A DNA stretch of 64,000 bases. Origin: Mycobacterium sherrisii. GTDB lineage: Bacteria > Actinomycetota > Actinomycetes > Mycobacteriales > Mycobacteriaceae. The stretch is from NCBI RefSeq assembly GCF_002102355.1, contig NZ_LQPT01000040.1, positions 124,001-188,000 of the forward strand, written 5' to 3'. A program made the translations under genes and the position numbers. Position 1 is the first letter of the stretch; every line of letters starts with the position of its first letter. Below the pieces are notes generated by a model that did no database searches, had not been told where the DNA came from, and worked only from the letters and a program-made list of their open reading frames with translations. Of the stretch, positions 34,713 through 44,118 are shown piece after piece.

Positions 34713-35609
34713 TCAGGCCCGCGGGTGGGCCTGATCGTGCACGGCCCGCAGCCGCGACACCGCGACATGGGTGTAGAGCTGGGTGGTCGCCAGGCTCGAA
34801 TGACCCAGCAGCTCCTGCACCACCCGCAGGTCGGCCCCGCCCTCGAGCAGATGCGTGGCGGCGCTGTGCCGCAGCCCGTGCGGGCCCATGTCGGGTGCAC
34901 CGTGCACCGCCGCGATGGTCTGGTGCACCACGGTGCGCGCCTGGCGCACGTCCAGCCGGCGACCTCGCGCGCCGAGCAGTAGCGCCGGACCGGACTGTGC
35001 GGTCGCCAGCGCGGGACGCCCGTCGGTCAGCCAGGTGTGCAGCGCGTCGGCCGCCGGCACCCCGAATGGCGCGGTGCGCTGCTTGTTGCCCTTGCCGAGC
35101 ACCCGCACCACCCGCTGCCGAGCGTCGACGTCGTCGACGTCCAAGCCGCACAGCTCACTGACCCGGATGCCGGTCGCATAGAGCATCTCCACGATCAGCC
35201 GGTCCCGCAACGCCAGCGGATCGCCTTGCTCGGCACCGGATTTCGCGGCCGCCATGGCGTCCAGGGCCTGATCTTGGCGCAGCACCGCCGGCAGGGTGCG
35301 GTGCGCCTTAGGTACCTGCAGGCGCACGGCGGGATCCGACGTCAACAATCCGCGCCGCACCGCCCAGGCGGTGAACGCCTTGATCGCCGAGGTGCGACGG
35401 GCCAGCGTGGTGCGGGCGGCCCCGGTCGCCGCCCCGCTGGACAACCACGACCGCAGCAGCGGCAGGCTCAGGCCGTCCAGCCCCGCGTCGTGGCGTTGCA
35501 GATAGGCGAACAGTGAGCGCAGATCGCCCAGGTAGCCACGGCGGGTGTGCGCGGACCGGCCGCACTGCAGATTCAGGTATTCGTCGAACTCGTCGAGGAT
35601 CGCCTGCAC
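34713..35609 (-). CDS. xerC: Tyrosine recombinase XerC
   Basis: XerC resolves chromosome dimers at dif with XerD. The 298-residue protein has the SAM-like N-terminal domain ([22 protein letters not shown]) and the catalytic domain with Arg in [23 protein letters not shown] (His and Arg) and [15 protein letters not shown] (His and nucleophile Tyr). The start is GTG at 35609, with GGGGGAG just upstream. In M. tuberculosis a PPE gene (Rv2892c) lies close by; here it is absent. Confidence 0.95.
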   Translation of the reverse strand: MQAILDEFDEYLNLQCGRSAHTRRGYLGDLRSLFAYLQRHDAGLDGLSLPLLRSWLSSGAATGAARTTLARRTSAIKAFTAWAVRRGLLTSDPAVRLQVPKAHRTLPAVLRQDQALDAMAAAKSGAEQGDPLALRDRLIVEMLYATGIRVSELCGLDVDDVDARQRVVRVLGKGNKQRTAPFGVPAADALHTWLTDGRPALATAQSGPALLLGARGRRLDVRQARTVVHQTIAAVHGAPDMGPHGLRHSAATHLLEGGADLRVVQELLGHSSLATTQLYTHVAVSRLRAVHDQAHPRA

Positions 35610-35642
35610 TCCCCCACGGTGGCAGCGCGACAAGCCCGCGCT

Positions 35643-36803
35643 CTAGTCGACGCGCCGAAGCGTGTCCGGGGTGAGATCTTTGAGCGTGGGATAACCGTCG
35701 ACGGCCATGATGAGGTCCGCTTCGGCCAGGATCGAGCGCAGCACGTGCACGATGCCGTCGACGCCGCCGAGCGCCAGCCCGTAGGCGTACGGTCGGCCGA
35801 CGCCCACCGCGGTCGCCCCCAGCGCCAGCGCCTTGACGACGTCGGCGCCGTTGCGGATCCCCGAGTCGAACAGCACCGGCAGCCCGTCGGCCGCTTCGAC
35901 CACGCCGGGCAGGCAGTCCAGCGCGGGCAGACCGCCGTTGGCCTGGCGACCGCCGTGCGTGGAGCAGTAGATGCCGTCGACACCGCCGTCGCGGGCGCGG
36001 CGCGCGTCGTCGGGATGGCAGATGCCCTTGATGATTAGGGGCAGGTCGGTCAGCGACCGAAGCCAGGCGAGGTCGTCCCAGGTCAACGGGTTCCCGAACG
36101 TCGTGATCCACTGCAGCACGGCGGCTTGCGGGTCCTCCTCGGGCGGGCGCGCCAGGCTGGCACGGAAGACCGGATCGCTGGTGTAGTTGCTCAGGCAGTG
36201 CCCCCGCAGCTGAGGGAAGTTGGCCGTGCTCAGGTCGCGGGGACGCCATCCCGGAATCCAGGTGTCCAGGGTGACGATGATGCCCTTGAACCCGGCGGCT
36301 TCGGCGCGTTGCACAAGGCTGGCGGCCAGCTCCCGGTCCTTCGGCGTGTACAGCTGGAAGAAGCCGGGGGTGTCGCCGAATTCGGCGGCGACGTCCTCCA
36401 GCGGGTCGGCGGTCAGGGTGGAAACCACCATGGGGACCCCGGTGGCGGCGGCCGCGCGCGCGGTGGCCAGGTCGCCGTGACCGTCCTGCGCGCAGATGCC
36501 GATGACGCCGATCGGCGCCAGGAACACCGGCGACGGCAGGGTCAGGCCGAACAACTCCACCGAGAGGTCACGCTCGGCGGCGCCGACGAACATGCGCGGT
36601 ATCAAGCCCCAGCGATCGAACGCCTCCCGGTTGGCCCGCTGCGTGCGCTCATCGCCGGCACCGCCGGTGACGTAGGACCACACCGACGGCGGCATCGCCC
36701 GCTCGGCGCGCGTCTCCAACTCCGCGAACGCCATCGGCAGCGCGGGCGCCACCCCACCCAGTCCCTTGAAGTAGATCTCGTTCTGGTAGTCGCCGTATGC
36801 CAT
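35643..36803 (-). CDS. Lactate 2-monooxygenase-like FMN alpha-hydroxy-acid oxidase
   Basis: A 386-residue flavoenzyme. It strongly resembles mycobacterial lactate 2-monooxygenase, which converts lactate to acetate and CO2 using O2: [21 protein letters not shown] at the start, [58 protein letters not shown] (catalytic His and Arg) and [20 protein letters not shown]. One change in the active loop is STHGG where many members have SNHGG. The start is ATG at 36803. It precedes xerC by 33 bases on the same strand. Confidence 0.93.
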   Translation of the reverse strand: MAYGDYQNEIYFKGLGGVAPALPMAFAELETRAERAMPPSVWSYVTGGAGDERTQRANREAFDRWGLIPRMFVGAAERDLSVELFGLTLPSPVFLAPIGVIGICAQDGHGDLATARAAAATGVPMVVSTLTADPLEDVAAEFGDTPGFFQLYTPKDRELAASLVQRAEAAGFKGIIVTLDTWIPGWRPRDLSTANFPQLRGHCLSNYTSDPVFRASLARPPEEDPQAAVLQWITTFGNPLTWDDLAWLRSLTDLPLIIKGICHPDDARRARDGGVDGIYCSTHGGRQANGGLPALDCLPGVVEAADGLPVLFDSGIRNGADVVKALALGATAVGVGRPYAYGLALGGVDGIVHVLRSILAEADLIMAVDGYPTLKDLTPDTLRRVD

Positions 36804-36827
36804 GCGTAGAGAATGCCAGCCGGGCCG

Positions 36828-37691
36828 TCAGGCTTTCGCCGACTGTGCCCCGGATTCCGACTCGGCCAGTTCCTTCTTCCATTGCCGGAAGGTCTCCTCG
36901 GTGCGGCCGCGGCGCCAGTAGCCCGAGATCGACGACGACCACTTGGCGTCGATGCCGCGCTCCTTGCGGATGAACGGCCGCAGATTGTGCATGACGGTTT
37001 GGGCTTCCCCGTGGATGAAGACATGCACCTGCCCGGGCAACCACAGCGTGGTCGTGACCGCCTCGATCAGCGGGGCGAAGTCGCCGGCACGGTCCTCGGT
37101 CACCAGGTCGGCCCGGCCGCCGCGGTACACCCAGTTCACCTGCATGCCGTCCGGGGCGGTCAACGGGATCTCGTCTTCGGGACTGGCCACTTCGATGAAT
37201 GTCTTGCCGACTGCGTTGGGCGGCAATGCCTCCAGCGCGGTGGCGATGGCCGGCAGCGCCGACTCGTCACCGGCCAGCAGATGCCAGTCGGCCGCGGGAT
37301 CCGGCGTGTAGGCCCCGCCGGGACCCATCAGATAGATCACCTGACCGGGCTGTGCCGACGCCGCCCAGACGCCGGCGACGCCGTGCTCGCCGTGCACGAC
37401 GATGTCCAGCGCGATCCGGCGGGCGGCGGGGTCGACCTTGCGGACGGTGAGGGTCCGCACGGACGGCCGCTTCTCGGGCGGAAGCACGGAGAAACTGTCC
37501 AGGGTCAACGGCTGCGGCAGCGCGGCGACGTCGATGTCGTCGGCGGCGAAGACCAGCTTGACGTACGAATCGGTGAACTTGCTCGGAACAAAGGTGTCGA
37601 ACTGGTCGCTGCCCAGCGTCACGCGCACCATATGCGGCGCGATCTGCTCAGTACCGACGACTTCGAAACGTTGAAGGGGTCGACCTGCCAC
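36828..37691 (-). CDS. viuB: Siderophore-interacting flavoprotein (ViuB-like, Rv2895c)
   Basis: A 287-residue FAD-dependent reductase of the siderophore-interacting family, which releases iron from ferric siderophores in the cytosol. It has the FAD domain (VRTLTVRKVDPAARRIALDIVVHG), AQPGQVIYLMGPGG, the nucleotide-binding HLLAGDESALPAIA and the C-terminal KWSSSISGYWRRGRTEE. The start is GTG at 37691 preceded by AGGAGGACAC. Mycobactin or carboxymycobactin is the likely substrate by family. It is 24 bases upstream of the lactate monooxygenase gene. Confidence 0.92.
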   Translation of the reverse strand: MAGRPLQRFEVVGTEQIAPHMVRVTLGSDQFDTFVPSKFTDSYVKLVFAADDIDVAALPQPLTLDSFSVLPPEKRPSVRTLTVRKVDPAARRIALDIVVHGEHGVAGVWAASAQPGQVIYLMGPGGAYTPDPAADWHLLAGDESALPAIATALEALPPNAVGKTFIEVASPEDEIPLTAPDGMQVNWVYRGGRADLVTEDRAGDFAPLIEAVTTTLWLPGQVHVFIHGEAQTVMHNLRPFIRKERGIDAKWSSSISGYWRRGRTEETFRQWKKELAESESGAQSAKA

Positions 37692-37812
37692 GTGTCCTCC
37701 TGTCCAGACCCGGCCCCAGCCGACTATACGAGCCGGCCCGTCGCCGCAGGTCGGCCGCCACGGCGGTACGCAAATGCGCCGTGCGGCGGGGCCAAACCGG
37801 GACAATGGACAG

Positions 37813-38643
37813 ATGAGCGAGGGAGAGCTGAGCGACGCCGAGAGCTTGCACATTCCACCGCTGGCGCCGTCGCGGACCCTGTCCGCGGGGATGAAGCCGT
37901 TGCTGGTCTTGGCGAAGATTCGCGGCATCATGGACGCCTTTACGCTGTCGGAACCCGAGTTGACGCTCAGCGAAATCCGCACCCGGACCGGGTATCCGAC
38001 GTCGACGGTGCAGCGGCTGGTGGCCAATCTGGTGGCCGAGGAGTTTCTCGATCGGGTCGACGACCGGTTCCGGATCGGCGCACGGGTCGCCTACTGGGCG
38101 GCCCCGGTGGCCAGCAGCATGGGCCTGCTCGATGCGGTGACGCCGGCGTTGGAGTCGCTGCGCGACGCCAGCGGGGAGACGGCGTGCTTCTTCCGTCGCG
38201 AGGGACCGTTCCGGGTGTGTGTCGCACTCGCGGAGACGCGGCACGGGATCCGCCGCGAGATGCATATCGGCAAGATCATCCCGCTGCATGTTGGCTCGGC
38301 CGGCCGGGTCCTGATGGCCTGGGACGACGACGCGCTCACCGAGGTGCTCGGTTCGAGGCTGGTCCAATTCACCGACGCGACCGTCGTCGATCCGGATGTG
38401 TTGCGCAGCAAGGTCGATGAGACGCGCCGGATGGGTTTCGCGATCACCAGCGGCGAACGTGACGAGGGGGCGACCGGTGTCGCGGCCCCGGTGTTCGACT
38501 CGCACGGCCATGTACTGGGCGCGTTGATGATCAGCGGGCCCAGCTTCCGGTTCTCCCCCGAACTCGCCGGACGGTGGGCCGACAACGTCGTAGGGGCCGC
38601 CGATCAGGTGACGCGCACCCTGGGCGGCCGGCTCCCGTACTGA
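37813..38643 (+). CDS. IclR family transcriptional regulator
   Basis: A 276-residue regulator with an N-terminal winged helix (LSEIRTRTGYPTSTVQRLVANLVAEEFLDRVDD) and the IclR effector domain (GLLDAVTPALESLRDASGETACFF, HVGSAGRVLMAW, GFAITSGERDEGATGVAAPVFD). IclR proteins commonly control catabolism of organic acids. It marks the left border of a block not present at this site in M. tuberculosis; the MFS, CoA-transferase and lyase genes 3-6 kb away are plausible targets, with a PPE-PE-PPE operon in between. Confidence 0.92.
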   Translation: MSEGELSDAESLHIPPLAPSRTLSAGMKPLLVLAKIRGIMDAFTLSEPELTLSEIRTRTGYPTSTVQRLVANLVAEEFLDRVDDRFRIGARVAYWAAPVASSMGLLDAVTPALESLRDASGETACFFRREGPFRVCVALAETRHGIRREMHIGKIIPLHVGSAGRVLMAWDDDALTEVLGSRLVQFTDATVVDPDVLRSKVDETRRMGFAITSGERDEGATGVAAPVFDSHGHVLGALMISGPSFRFSPELAGRWADNVVGAADQVTRTLGGRLPY

Positions 38644-38652
38644 GTGCGGGCG

Positions 38653-39852
38653 CTAGCCGGCGGCGGGCGGCCGGGCGACGACGGTGGGACGCACGCCGTA
38701 CCGGGGTGCCCTAGCGCCTCCGGCGCCCACCCCGGTTCCGGCGAGCGGCATGCCGCCGAAGACGTTGCCGGCGGGCGCGTCCGGGGCCTCCCTGATGTTG
38801 CTGACCGCCGGCAGCACAGCCCCGTGGGATGGTTCGGCCAACACGTTCTCGCCCCACCGGGCCGGAACCGATAGACGACCGACGGAGGTCGCGCCGCCCA
38901 ACGCTCCTGCGACCGGAGCCCCCAGCCCGGACAGCCCGAGTCCCGCTGCCGGTGGAGCGGCGATCGCCGGTGCGGCCGCCGCCCCCGCACCCGCCGCGCC
39001 GCCCAGTGTGCCTGCGGATTTCGCGATCGTGACGAAGGTGTTGGCGATGCCGGCCGAGAAGAAGGGCAGGCCCTCGGTGTTGTAGAACGTGGTGGAAAAC
39101 GGCGCGTAGTAGGTCAACAGGTCACCCAGCCATCCCAGCGGACCCGAGGTTAGCGCGTCCTTCACCGGGTCCCCCGGTGCCGCAGCCTGCGCACCGGTGG
39201 ACAACTTCCCCAGCGCCGAGATGATCTGGCTCATCCTGCTGCGCAACGTGTTTTGCGCCGTGCCCGCCGTCGTACCAGTCGCCGCGGCGACCGAGTTGCT
39301 TTGCTGGGCCGCACCATCCGGGTTCGTCGCCTGGGGCGCAGAGGTAAATGGCTTGACCGCCGCGCTGCTCGCGGATCGACCCGCATAGTTGTACATCGTC
39401 GCCGAGTCGGTGGCCCACATCTCTGCGTACCGGGCTTCCAAAGCTGCTATGGCCGCGGCATTTTGGCCCAGAACGTTCATGGAGAGCAGCTTCGTCAGAT
39501 TGCGACGGTTGGCCGCGATCACGGGCGGCGGCACGACGGTGGCATGCGCCGTCTCGAACGCCGTCGCGGCGGACATGGCTTGGCTGGCCGCATCCTCCAC
39601 CGCGGCGGCAGTGGTTCGCATCCATTCCACATAGGGGGTCACGGCTTGCACCATCGATGTCGACGCCTGCCCCAACCACTCCTCGCTGGACAGCGTGTTC
39701 AGCACCCTGTCGTAGCCCAGGGCTGCCGAATTCAGCTCGGCGGCAAGGGTATTCCACGCAGCGGCCGCTCCCGTCATCGACGCCGAGCCGGGACCGGCGT
39801 ACATCAGCCCCGAGTTGATCTCCGGTGTCAACGCCCCGAAGTCGAGCACCAT
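38653..39852 (-). CDS. PPE family protein (PPE-SVP subfamily), third gene of PPE-PE-PPE operon
   Basis: A 399-residue protein opening with VLDFGALTPEINSGLMY, so the signature is TPE rather than PPE. WLGQA supplies the WxG motif, MWATDSATMYNYAG ends the helical domain, and GRLSVPARW is the SVP motif. The extreme C-terminus YGVRPTVVARPPAAG closely resembles that of the first PPE of the operon. The start lies 6 bases after the PE stop, so PE and this PPE are probably co-translated partners exported by ESX-5. Confidence 0.94.
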   Translation of the reverse strand: MVLDFGALTPEINSGLMYAGPGSASMTGAAAAWNTLAAELNSAALGYDRVLNTLSSEEWLGQASTSMVQAVTPYVEWMRTTAAAVEDAASQAMSAATAFETAHATVVPPPVIAANRRNLTKLLSMNVLGQNAAAIAALEARYAEMWATDSATMYNYAGRSASSAAVKPFTSAPQATNPDGAAQQSNSVAAATGTTAGTAQNTLRSRMSQIISALGKLSTGAQAAAPGDPVKDALTSGPLGWLGDLLTYYAPFSTTFYNTEGLPFFSAGIANTFVTIAKSAGTLGGAAGAGAAAAPAIAAPPAAGLGLSGLGAPVAGALGGATSVGRLSVPARWGENVLAEPSHGAVLPAVSNIREAPDAPAGNVFGGMPLAGTGVGAGGARAPRYGVRPTVVARPPAAG

Positions 39853-39858
39853 GCCCCC

Positions 39859-40158
39859 TTAACCGGCTGCGATCGCGTTGGCGGCCTCGGTCGCCGCGTA
39901 CGATCCGGAACTGAAAGCCAAAGCGCTGACGAACATTTCGTGAATCACCATCGCTTGTGCGCTGACCTGTTGATACAGCTGCGCGTGGGCCGCAAACTGC
40001 GCCGCGGTCAGTATTGAAACTTGGTCCGCGGCAGCGGGAATCACCTCGGTGGTCGGTACTGCCACCGCCGCGTTCTGGGCCGCGAGCCCATCGCCGATGG
40101 CGCGCAATGCGCCAGCGGCTTCCGTCAATGCTTCGGGTTGCGCGGTAACAAAGGACAT
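39859..40158 (-). CDS. PE family protein
   Basis: A 99-residue protein consisting only of the PE domain: SFVTAQPEALTEAAGALRAIG, a two-helix hairpin, and the ESX export motif YxxxE in SYAATEAANA. There is no PGRS or C-terminal extension. The start is ATG at 40158 behind AAGGAGATC. It lies between two PPE genes; by position the 3' PPE is its likely dimer partner. Confidence 0.95.
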   Translation of the reverse strand: MSFVTAQPEALTEAAGALRAIGDGLAAQNAAVAVPTTEVIPAAADQVSILTAAQFAAHAQLYQQVSAQAMVIHEMFVSALAFSSGSYAATEAANAIAAG

Positions 40159-40231
40159 ATGATCTCCTTACTCGATTATCTCCGGTCTCCAGGAGCACTC
40201 TGGTGTTCGAAGTATGTTGCGGCTCAGTTAG

Positions 40232-41311
40232 TTACCCGGCCGATGGCGGACGGACGGTGAAGCGGGGGCGAAATCCGTATTCACGGGGCGGCAGGCCGCC
40301 GCGGTCACGTCTGCCACGCGCCGGCGCCAGTTGGCGCAGCAGCGCTTCCGGGCCGTTCGACGGGCCGCTAACGCCCCCGGTGTTGATCGCGTGGACGATG
40401 GGGTGTTCTGCTGCCGTGGGCGTCGTCGCGGACCAGCCCGGTGGAACCGACAGCGAACCGACCTTGGTTGACGAAGCCAGACTTGCCGAGATCAGCCCGC
40501 CCCCGAGACCGACGGGGGCCGCGAGGGCGGGCGGTGCGGCCAAGCCCACCGCGGCGGCACCGACCAGATGCTCGGGCCACAGCGCGCCCATTTGCAAGAA
40601 AATCAGGGATCCCGCATAGACCATCGGCCAGTAGATGACGTCCAAGGGACCGAACAGAAGTCCCTTAACCTGGCTGGACAAGCTGTTGACCAGGTCGGTC
40701 AGCGATGCCGGCGGCGTCGACGGCGCGCCAGTCCCGGTCGCCGCCGCGGCAACCGCCGCGTGCTGTTGGGTCAGTCCGGCCTGGTCGGTGGTTTGTTGCG
40801 GCTCGGCGAACGGGACGAGCTGGGCGGCCGTCGACGCCAGGCCGGCATAGCCGTTCATGGCCGCGGCGTCCTGGGCCCACATCTGCGCGTAGGCGGCCTC
40901 GGTGGCCGCGATGGCCGCGGTGTTCTGTCCCAAGATGTTGGTCGCGATGAGCGCCAGCAGCTGCGCGCGGTTCTCGGCGATCACCGGCGGCGGGACCGTC
41001 ATCGCAAAGGCCGTATCGAACGCCGAGGCGACGCTTTTGGCCTGGATGCTGGTTTGTTCGGCCAGCGCCGCGGCCGCGCTGAGCCAGGAGATGTAGGGCG
41101 TGGCGGCCGCCAGCATGGAGCGCGACGCCGGGCCGAACCAAGACGAGCTGGTCAGCTCGGCCGTCACCGCCGAATAGCTGGCCGCGCTCGAGGACAGCTC
41201 GGCCGCCAGGTAATCCCAGGCCGCGGCCGCGGCCATCATGGGTCCCGGCCCGGCACCGGCGTACATGCGGGCCGAGTTGATCTCCGGCGGTAGTGCCCCG
41301 AAATCGATCAC
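40232..41311 (-). CDS. PPE family protein (PPE-SVP subfamily), first gene of PPE-PE-PPE operon
   Basis: A 359-residue protein starting IDFGALPPEINSARMYAG (GTG at 41311). The WxG motif is SSWFGPA, the helical domain ends MWAQDAAAMNGYAG, and GSLSVPPGW is the SVP motif. The C-terminus YGFRPRFTVRPPSAG mirrors the other PPE of the operon. It precedes the PE gene by 73 bases, the reverse of the usual PE-then-PPE order, and follows the MFS gene by 16 bases on the same strand, so both may share a transcript. Confidence 0.95.
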   Translation of the reverse strand: MIDFGALPPEINSARMYAGAGPGPMMAAAAAWDYLAAELSSSAASYSAVTAELTSSSWFGPASRSMLAAATPYISWLSAAAALAEQTSIQAKSVASAFDTAFAMTVPPPVIAENRAQLLALIATNILGQNTAAIAATEAAYAQMWAQDAAAMNGYAGLASTAAQLVPFAEPQQTTDQAGLTQQHAAVAAAATGTGAPSTPPASLTDLVNSLSSQVKGLLFGPLDVIYWPMVYAGSLIFLQMGALWPEHLVGAAAVGLAAPPALAAPVGLGGGLISASLASSTKVGSLSVPPGWSATTPTAAEHPIVHAINTGGVSGPSNGPEALLRQLAPARGRRDRGGLPPREYGFRPRFTVRPPSAG

Positions 41312-41327
41312 CGTTGCTCCCGGGCCG

Positions 41328-42698
41328 TCATGTCGGGTTGATTTCCTCGAGACTGCGGCGCGAGGTCCGCGGACCCAGCGTCAGGACGGCGACGATGACG
41401 ACGACCAGCGCGGTTGCCACCACGGTGAACATCACGCCGGCGCCGTGCCGGTCCAGGATCGGGATGAGAACGAAAGGTGCTGCCCCACTGGATAATCGGG
41501 ATAACGAGTAGGTCCAACCGACCGCGGTGGCGCGCACGCTCGTCGGGAAGATCTCCGCCTGGTACACGTGGTAGACGTTGGAGAAGACGTTGCTGGTGGC
41601 GGTGGTCAAAAAGCCGAAGAACACGATCGCCACGGCCGATGACTGCGTCGCGAACAGCAGTCCGAAGACGGCCAGGGCGACGACCGAGCCGACGAGCAGG
41701 AACTTGCGTTCGAACCTGGCCAGCAATGGGATGGCCGTCAGTGAGCCGATGGGATAGCCGAGAAACGACAACGCGCTGAACAACATCGACGACGTGACGG
41801 TGTAGCCGCGACTGACCAGCACCAGCGCGGCCAGGGTGCCGAACCCGTAGTAGCCGAAGGTCTGAAACAGGTGGAACACGATCAGCATCGCCACCCGGCG
41901 GTGGTAGGGGGCGCGCCGCAGCAGCGCCGGTTCCCGACGAGGTTCGGCGCGGGAGTCGTCGGTCACCGCATCGATTCGCAGGGCGGGCACATTCGACCCG
42001 GCGGCGAAGATATTCAAGGCCCGCTGGGCCTCGTCGATTCGTCCGGCATACACCAGCCAGCGCGGCGATTCCACGAGCCAGCGCTTGAGGGCGAACACGA
42101 TGACGACCCCGCCGGAACCCAGGGCCAGCAGCCACCGCCACCCCGCGATGCCGAGCGGCGAGTGCTGGGTCAACCACCACGCCAGAAAGCCGACGAAGGG
42201 TACGGCGAGAAACGAACACGTGTAGGCGTAAGAGGCCAGCCGGCCACGGTGTTCTTTGGGTAAAACGTCGGCCAGATAGGAGTCGGCGACCGGATAGACG
42301 GCGCCGATGCCCACCCCGGCCAACAAACGCGCGAGTACCAGCAACGCGGGCGACGGCGCGAACGCGCCGGCCAGCGAGCAGGCGGAAAACCAGCCGAGGC
42401 CGAGCAGGAATGCTTTGCGGCGACCCATCCGATCGGCGAGGCGACCGAAAAATGCTGCGCCGAAGAACATTCCGATGAACGATGACGCCAGAACCAGCTT
42501 GAGCGCGGCGCCCCGCACGCCGAAGTCGTGGCTGAGCGTGGCGCTCATGGTGCTGGACAAGAAGATCTCGTAGATCTCGAAGAACAAGCCGAGTCCGACC
42601 GCCACGACGAGCTTGCGGTGCACCGCACCCACCGGCAAGCCGTCCAGCTGGGCGCCCACGGAATGTCCACTCCCGGTCCTGGTCGGTGCTGTGGTCAT
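41328..42698 (-). CDS. MFS transporter, metabolite:H+ symporter type
   Basis: A 456-residue membrane protein with twelve predicted helices. Motif A of the major facilitator family appears as GRLADRMGRRKAF between helices 2 and 3; ARLLAGVGIGAVYPVADSYLADVLPKEHRGR and PTSVRATAVGWTYSLSRL are typical of the sugar/aromatic-acid:H+ symporters. A 154-base region separates it from the divergent CoA-transferase gene. By context it may import the acid that the CoA-transferase and lyase process. Confidence 0.9.
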   Translation of the reverse strand: MTTAPTRTGSGHSVGAQLDGLPVGAVHRKLVVAVGLGLFFEIYEIFLSSTMSATLSHDFGVRGAALKLVLASSFIGMFFGAAFFGRLADRMGRRKAFLLGLGWFSACSLAGAFAPSPALLVLARLLAGVGIGAVYPVADSYLADVLPKEHRGRLASYAYTCSFLAVPFVGFLAWWLTQHSPLGIAGWRWLLALGSGGVVIVFALKRWLVESPRWLVYAGRIDEAQRALNIFAAGSNVPALRIDAVTDDSRAEPRREPALLRRAPYHRRVAMLIVFHLFQTFGYYGFGTLAALVLVSRGYTVTSSMLFSALSFLGYPIGSLTAIPLLARFERKFLLVGSVVALAVFGLLFATQSSAVAIVFFGFLTTATSNVFSNVYHVYQAEIFPTSVRATAVGWTYSLSRLSSGAAPFVLIPILDRHGAGVMFTVVATALVVVIVAVLTLGPRTSRRSLEEINPT

Positions 42699-42748
42699 GC
42701 CGCCCTCTCGTCGTCGAGAGCCCGCCGCCCGAGCGCCGGGTCTACAAA

Positions 42749-42861
42749 GTGGGTTGTCATCCGCATTGTGAGCAAAACGACAAGAACTGACTGTAGCGGG
42801 TCACGTCACGGGATGAAAGAGTCATTTCCCATATTGTGGGTTCTAATGCACGATGTGGGTT
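42749..42861. promoter_or_regulatory. Repeated GTGGGTT elements in the MFS/CoA-transferase divergent region
   Basis: GTGGGTT occurs at 42749-42755, 42836-42842 and 42855-42861; the last two are part of TGTGGGTT copies 19 bases apart, about two helical turns. CCCA(N5)TGGG (about 42828-42840) forms a small inverted repeat around the middle copy. Such repeats could be regulator-binding sites for the nearby IclR protein; this is inference only. Confidence 0.35.
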
Positions 42862-42873
42862 ATGGAGGCAGAC

Positions 42874-44118
42874 GTGGGTAAGGGAGGAGGCAACGGATTG
42901 GATAAGGGACCGCTCGATCGGATACGGGTTCTCGAGCTGGGCAACTACATCGCCGCGCCGACCGCGGGACGGTTGTTAGCCGATTTCGGTGCCGAGGTGA
43001 TCAAGGTCGAGCGGCCGGTGACCGGCGACGAGCTACGGACGTGGCGGCTGTACTCGGGTACGACCTCGATGCTGTTTCGCACCATCAACCGCAACAAGAA
43101 GTCCGTGGTGATCGACCTCAGCAGCGAATACGGCCAGGCGAGGGTGCGCGAGTTGGCCCGGGGCTGCGACATCGTGCTGGAGAACTTCCGGCCGGGCACC
43201 GTGGAGCGGTGGGGCATCGGCCCCGCCGAGTTGTGCGCGCAGAATCCGGACCTGATCTTCGTCCGCGTCTCGGCCTACGGGCAGACCGGACCGCGTCGGC
43301 ACGAACCGGGTTTCGCCGCGGTGGCCGAAGCGATGGCAGGTCTGCGGGCACTCACCGGCGAACCGGACCGTCCGCCGGCACGCACTGGCGTGTCGATCGG
43401 CGACTCCATCGCCGGCATCTATGCCGCCTTCGGCGCGCTCGTCGCCGTGCACCGACGCCAAAAAGACCGGGTCGCAGGGCGATTGACGTCGATCGCCGAC
43501 CGCACCGTGGACGTCGCGCTGACCGAGGCGGTCTTCTCGGTGATGGAGTCGCTGGTGCCCGAGTACGACGCCTACCAGGTGACCCGGACCCGTACCGGCG
43601 GTCGCATGGAGGGGATCGCCCCCTCGAATGCCTACCGATGCGCCGACGACCGCTGGCTGGTGATCGCCGGCAACGGCGACGGCATCTACCGCCGCTTGAT
43701 GAACGTGATCGGCCGGCCGGACCTGGCCGAAAGCCCCCGCCTGGCCAACAACGCCCAGCGTTGGCAGGCCCGCGACGAGCTGGACGAGGCGATCAGCGCG
43801 TGGACAGCCACCAGGACTGCGCGCGAAGCACTTTCGGCGCTGGGGGCCGCCGCAGTTCCGGCCGGTCCGATCAACACGGCCGCCGACATCAAGGCCGATG
43901 AGCAGTTTCGGGCGCGCGGCATGATCCAGCACCTGCCGGTGTCGACCGGCACCGAGGTCCTGCCCGCCGTGGCGTTCCCCGGCATCGTGCCCCGCATCGG
44001 TGACCACGCCGCGGCGATCCGCAGCCTCGGACCGGATCTCGGTGAGCACACCGAGGAGATCCTCGGCGCCCTGCCGCCGGACATTCGCACACTCGACATC
44101 AAGGAGGCGGTCCGATGA
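42874..44118 (+). CDS. Class III (CaiB/BaiF) CoA-transferase
   Basis: A protein of about 414 residues that transfers CoA between carboxylic acids through an Asp-bound mixed anhydride. Typical motifs are PLDRIRVLELGNYIAAPTAGRLLADFGAEVIKVE, NRNKKSVVIDL, ENFRPGTVERWG, VSAYGQTGP and RTVDVALTEA (catalytic Asp region). Starts are ambiguous: GTG at 42874 (behind GGAGG), TTG at 42898 (behind GGGAGGAGG), or ATG at 42853/42862. It overlaps the lyase gene by 4 bases. Family members of the SUGCT type activate hydroxymethylglutarate, glutarate or itaconate; the linked lyase makes a methyl-branched dicarboxylate most likely. Confidence 0.9.
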   Translation: MGKGGGNGLDKGPLDRIRVLELGNYIAAPTAGRLLADFGAEVIKVERPVTGDELRTWRLYSGTTSMLFRTINRNKKSVVIDLSSEYGQARVRELARGCDIVLENFRPGTVERWGIGPAELCAQNPDLIFVRVSAYGQTGPRRHEPGFAAVAEAMAGLRALTGEPDRPPARTGVSIGDSIAGIYAAFGALVAVHRRQKDRVAGRLTSIADRTVDVALTEAVFSVMESLVPEYDAYQVTRTRTGGRMEGIAPSNAYRCADDRWLVIAGNGDGIYRRLMNVIGRPDLAESPRLANNAQRWQARDELDEAISAWTATRTAREALSALGAAAVPAGPINTAADIKADEQFRARGMIQHLPVSTGTEVLPAVAFPGIVPRIGDHAAAIRSLGPDLGEHTEEILGALPPDIRTLDIKEAVR

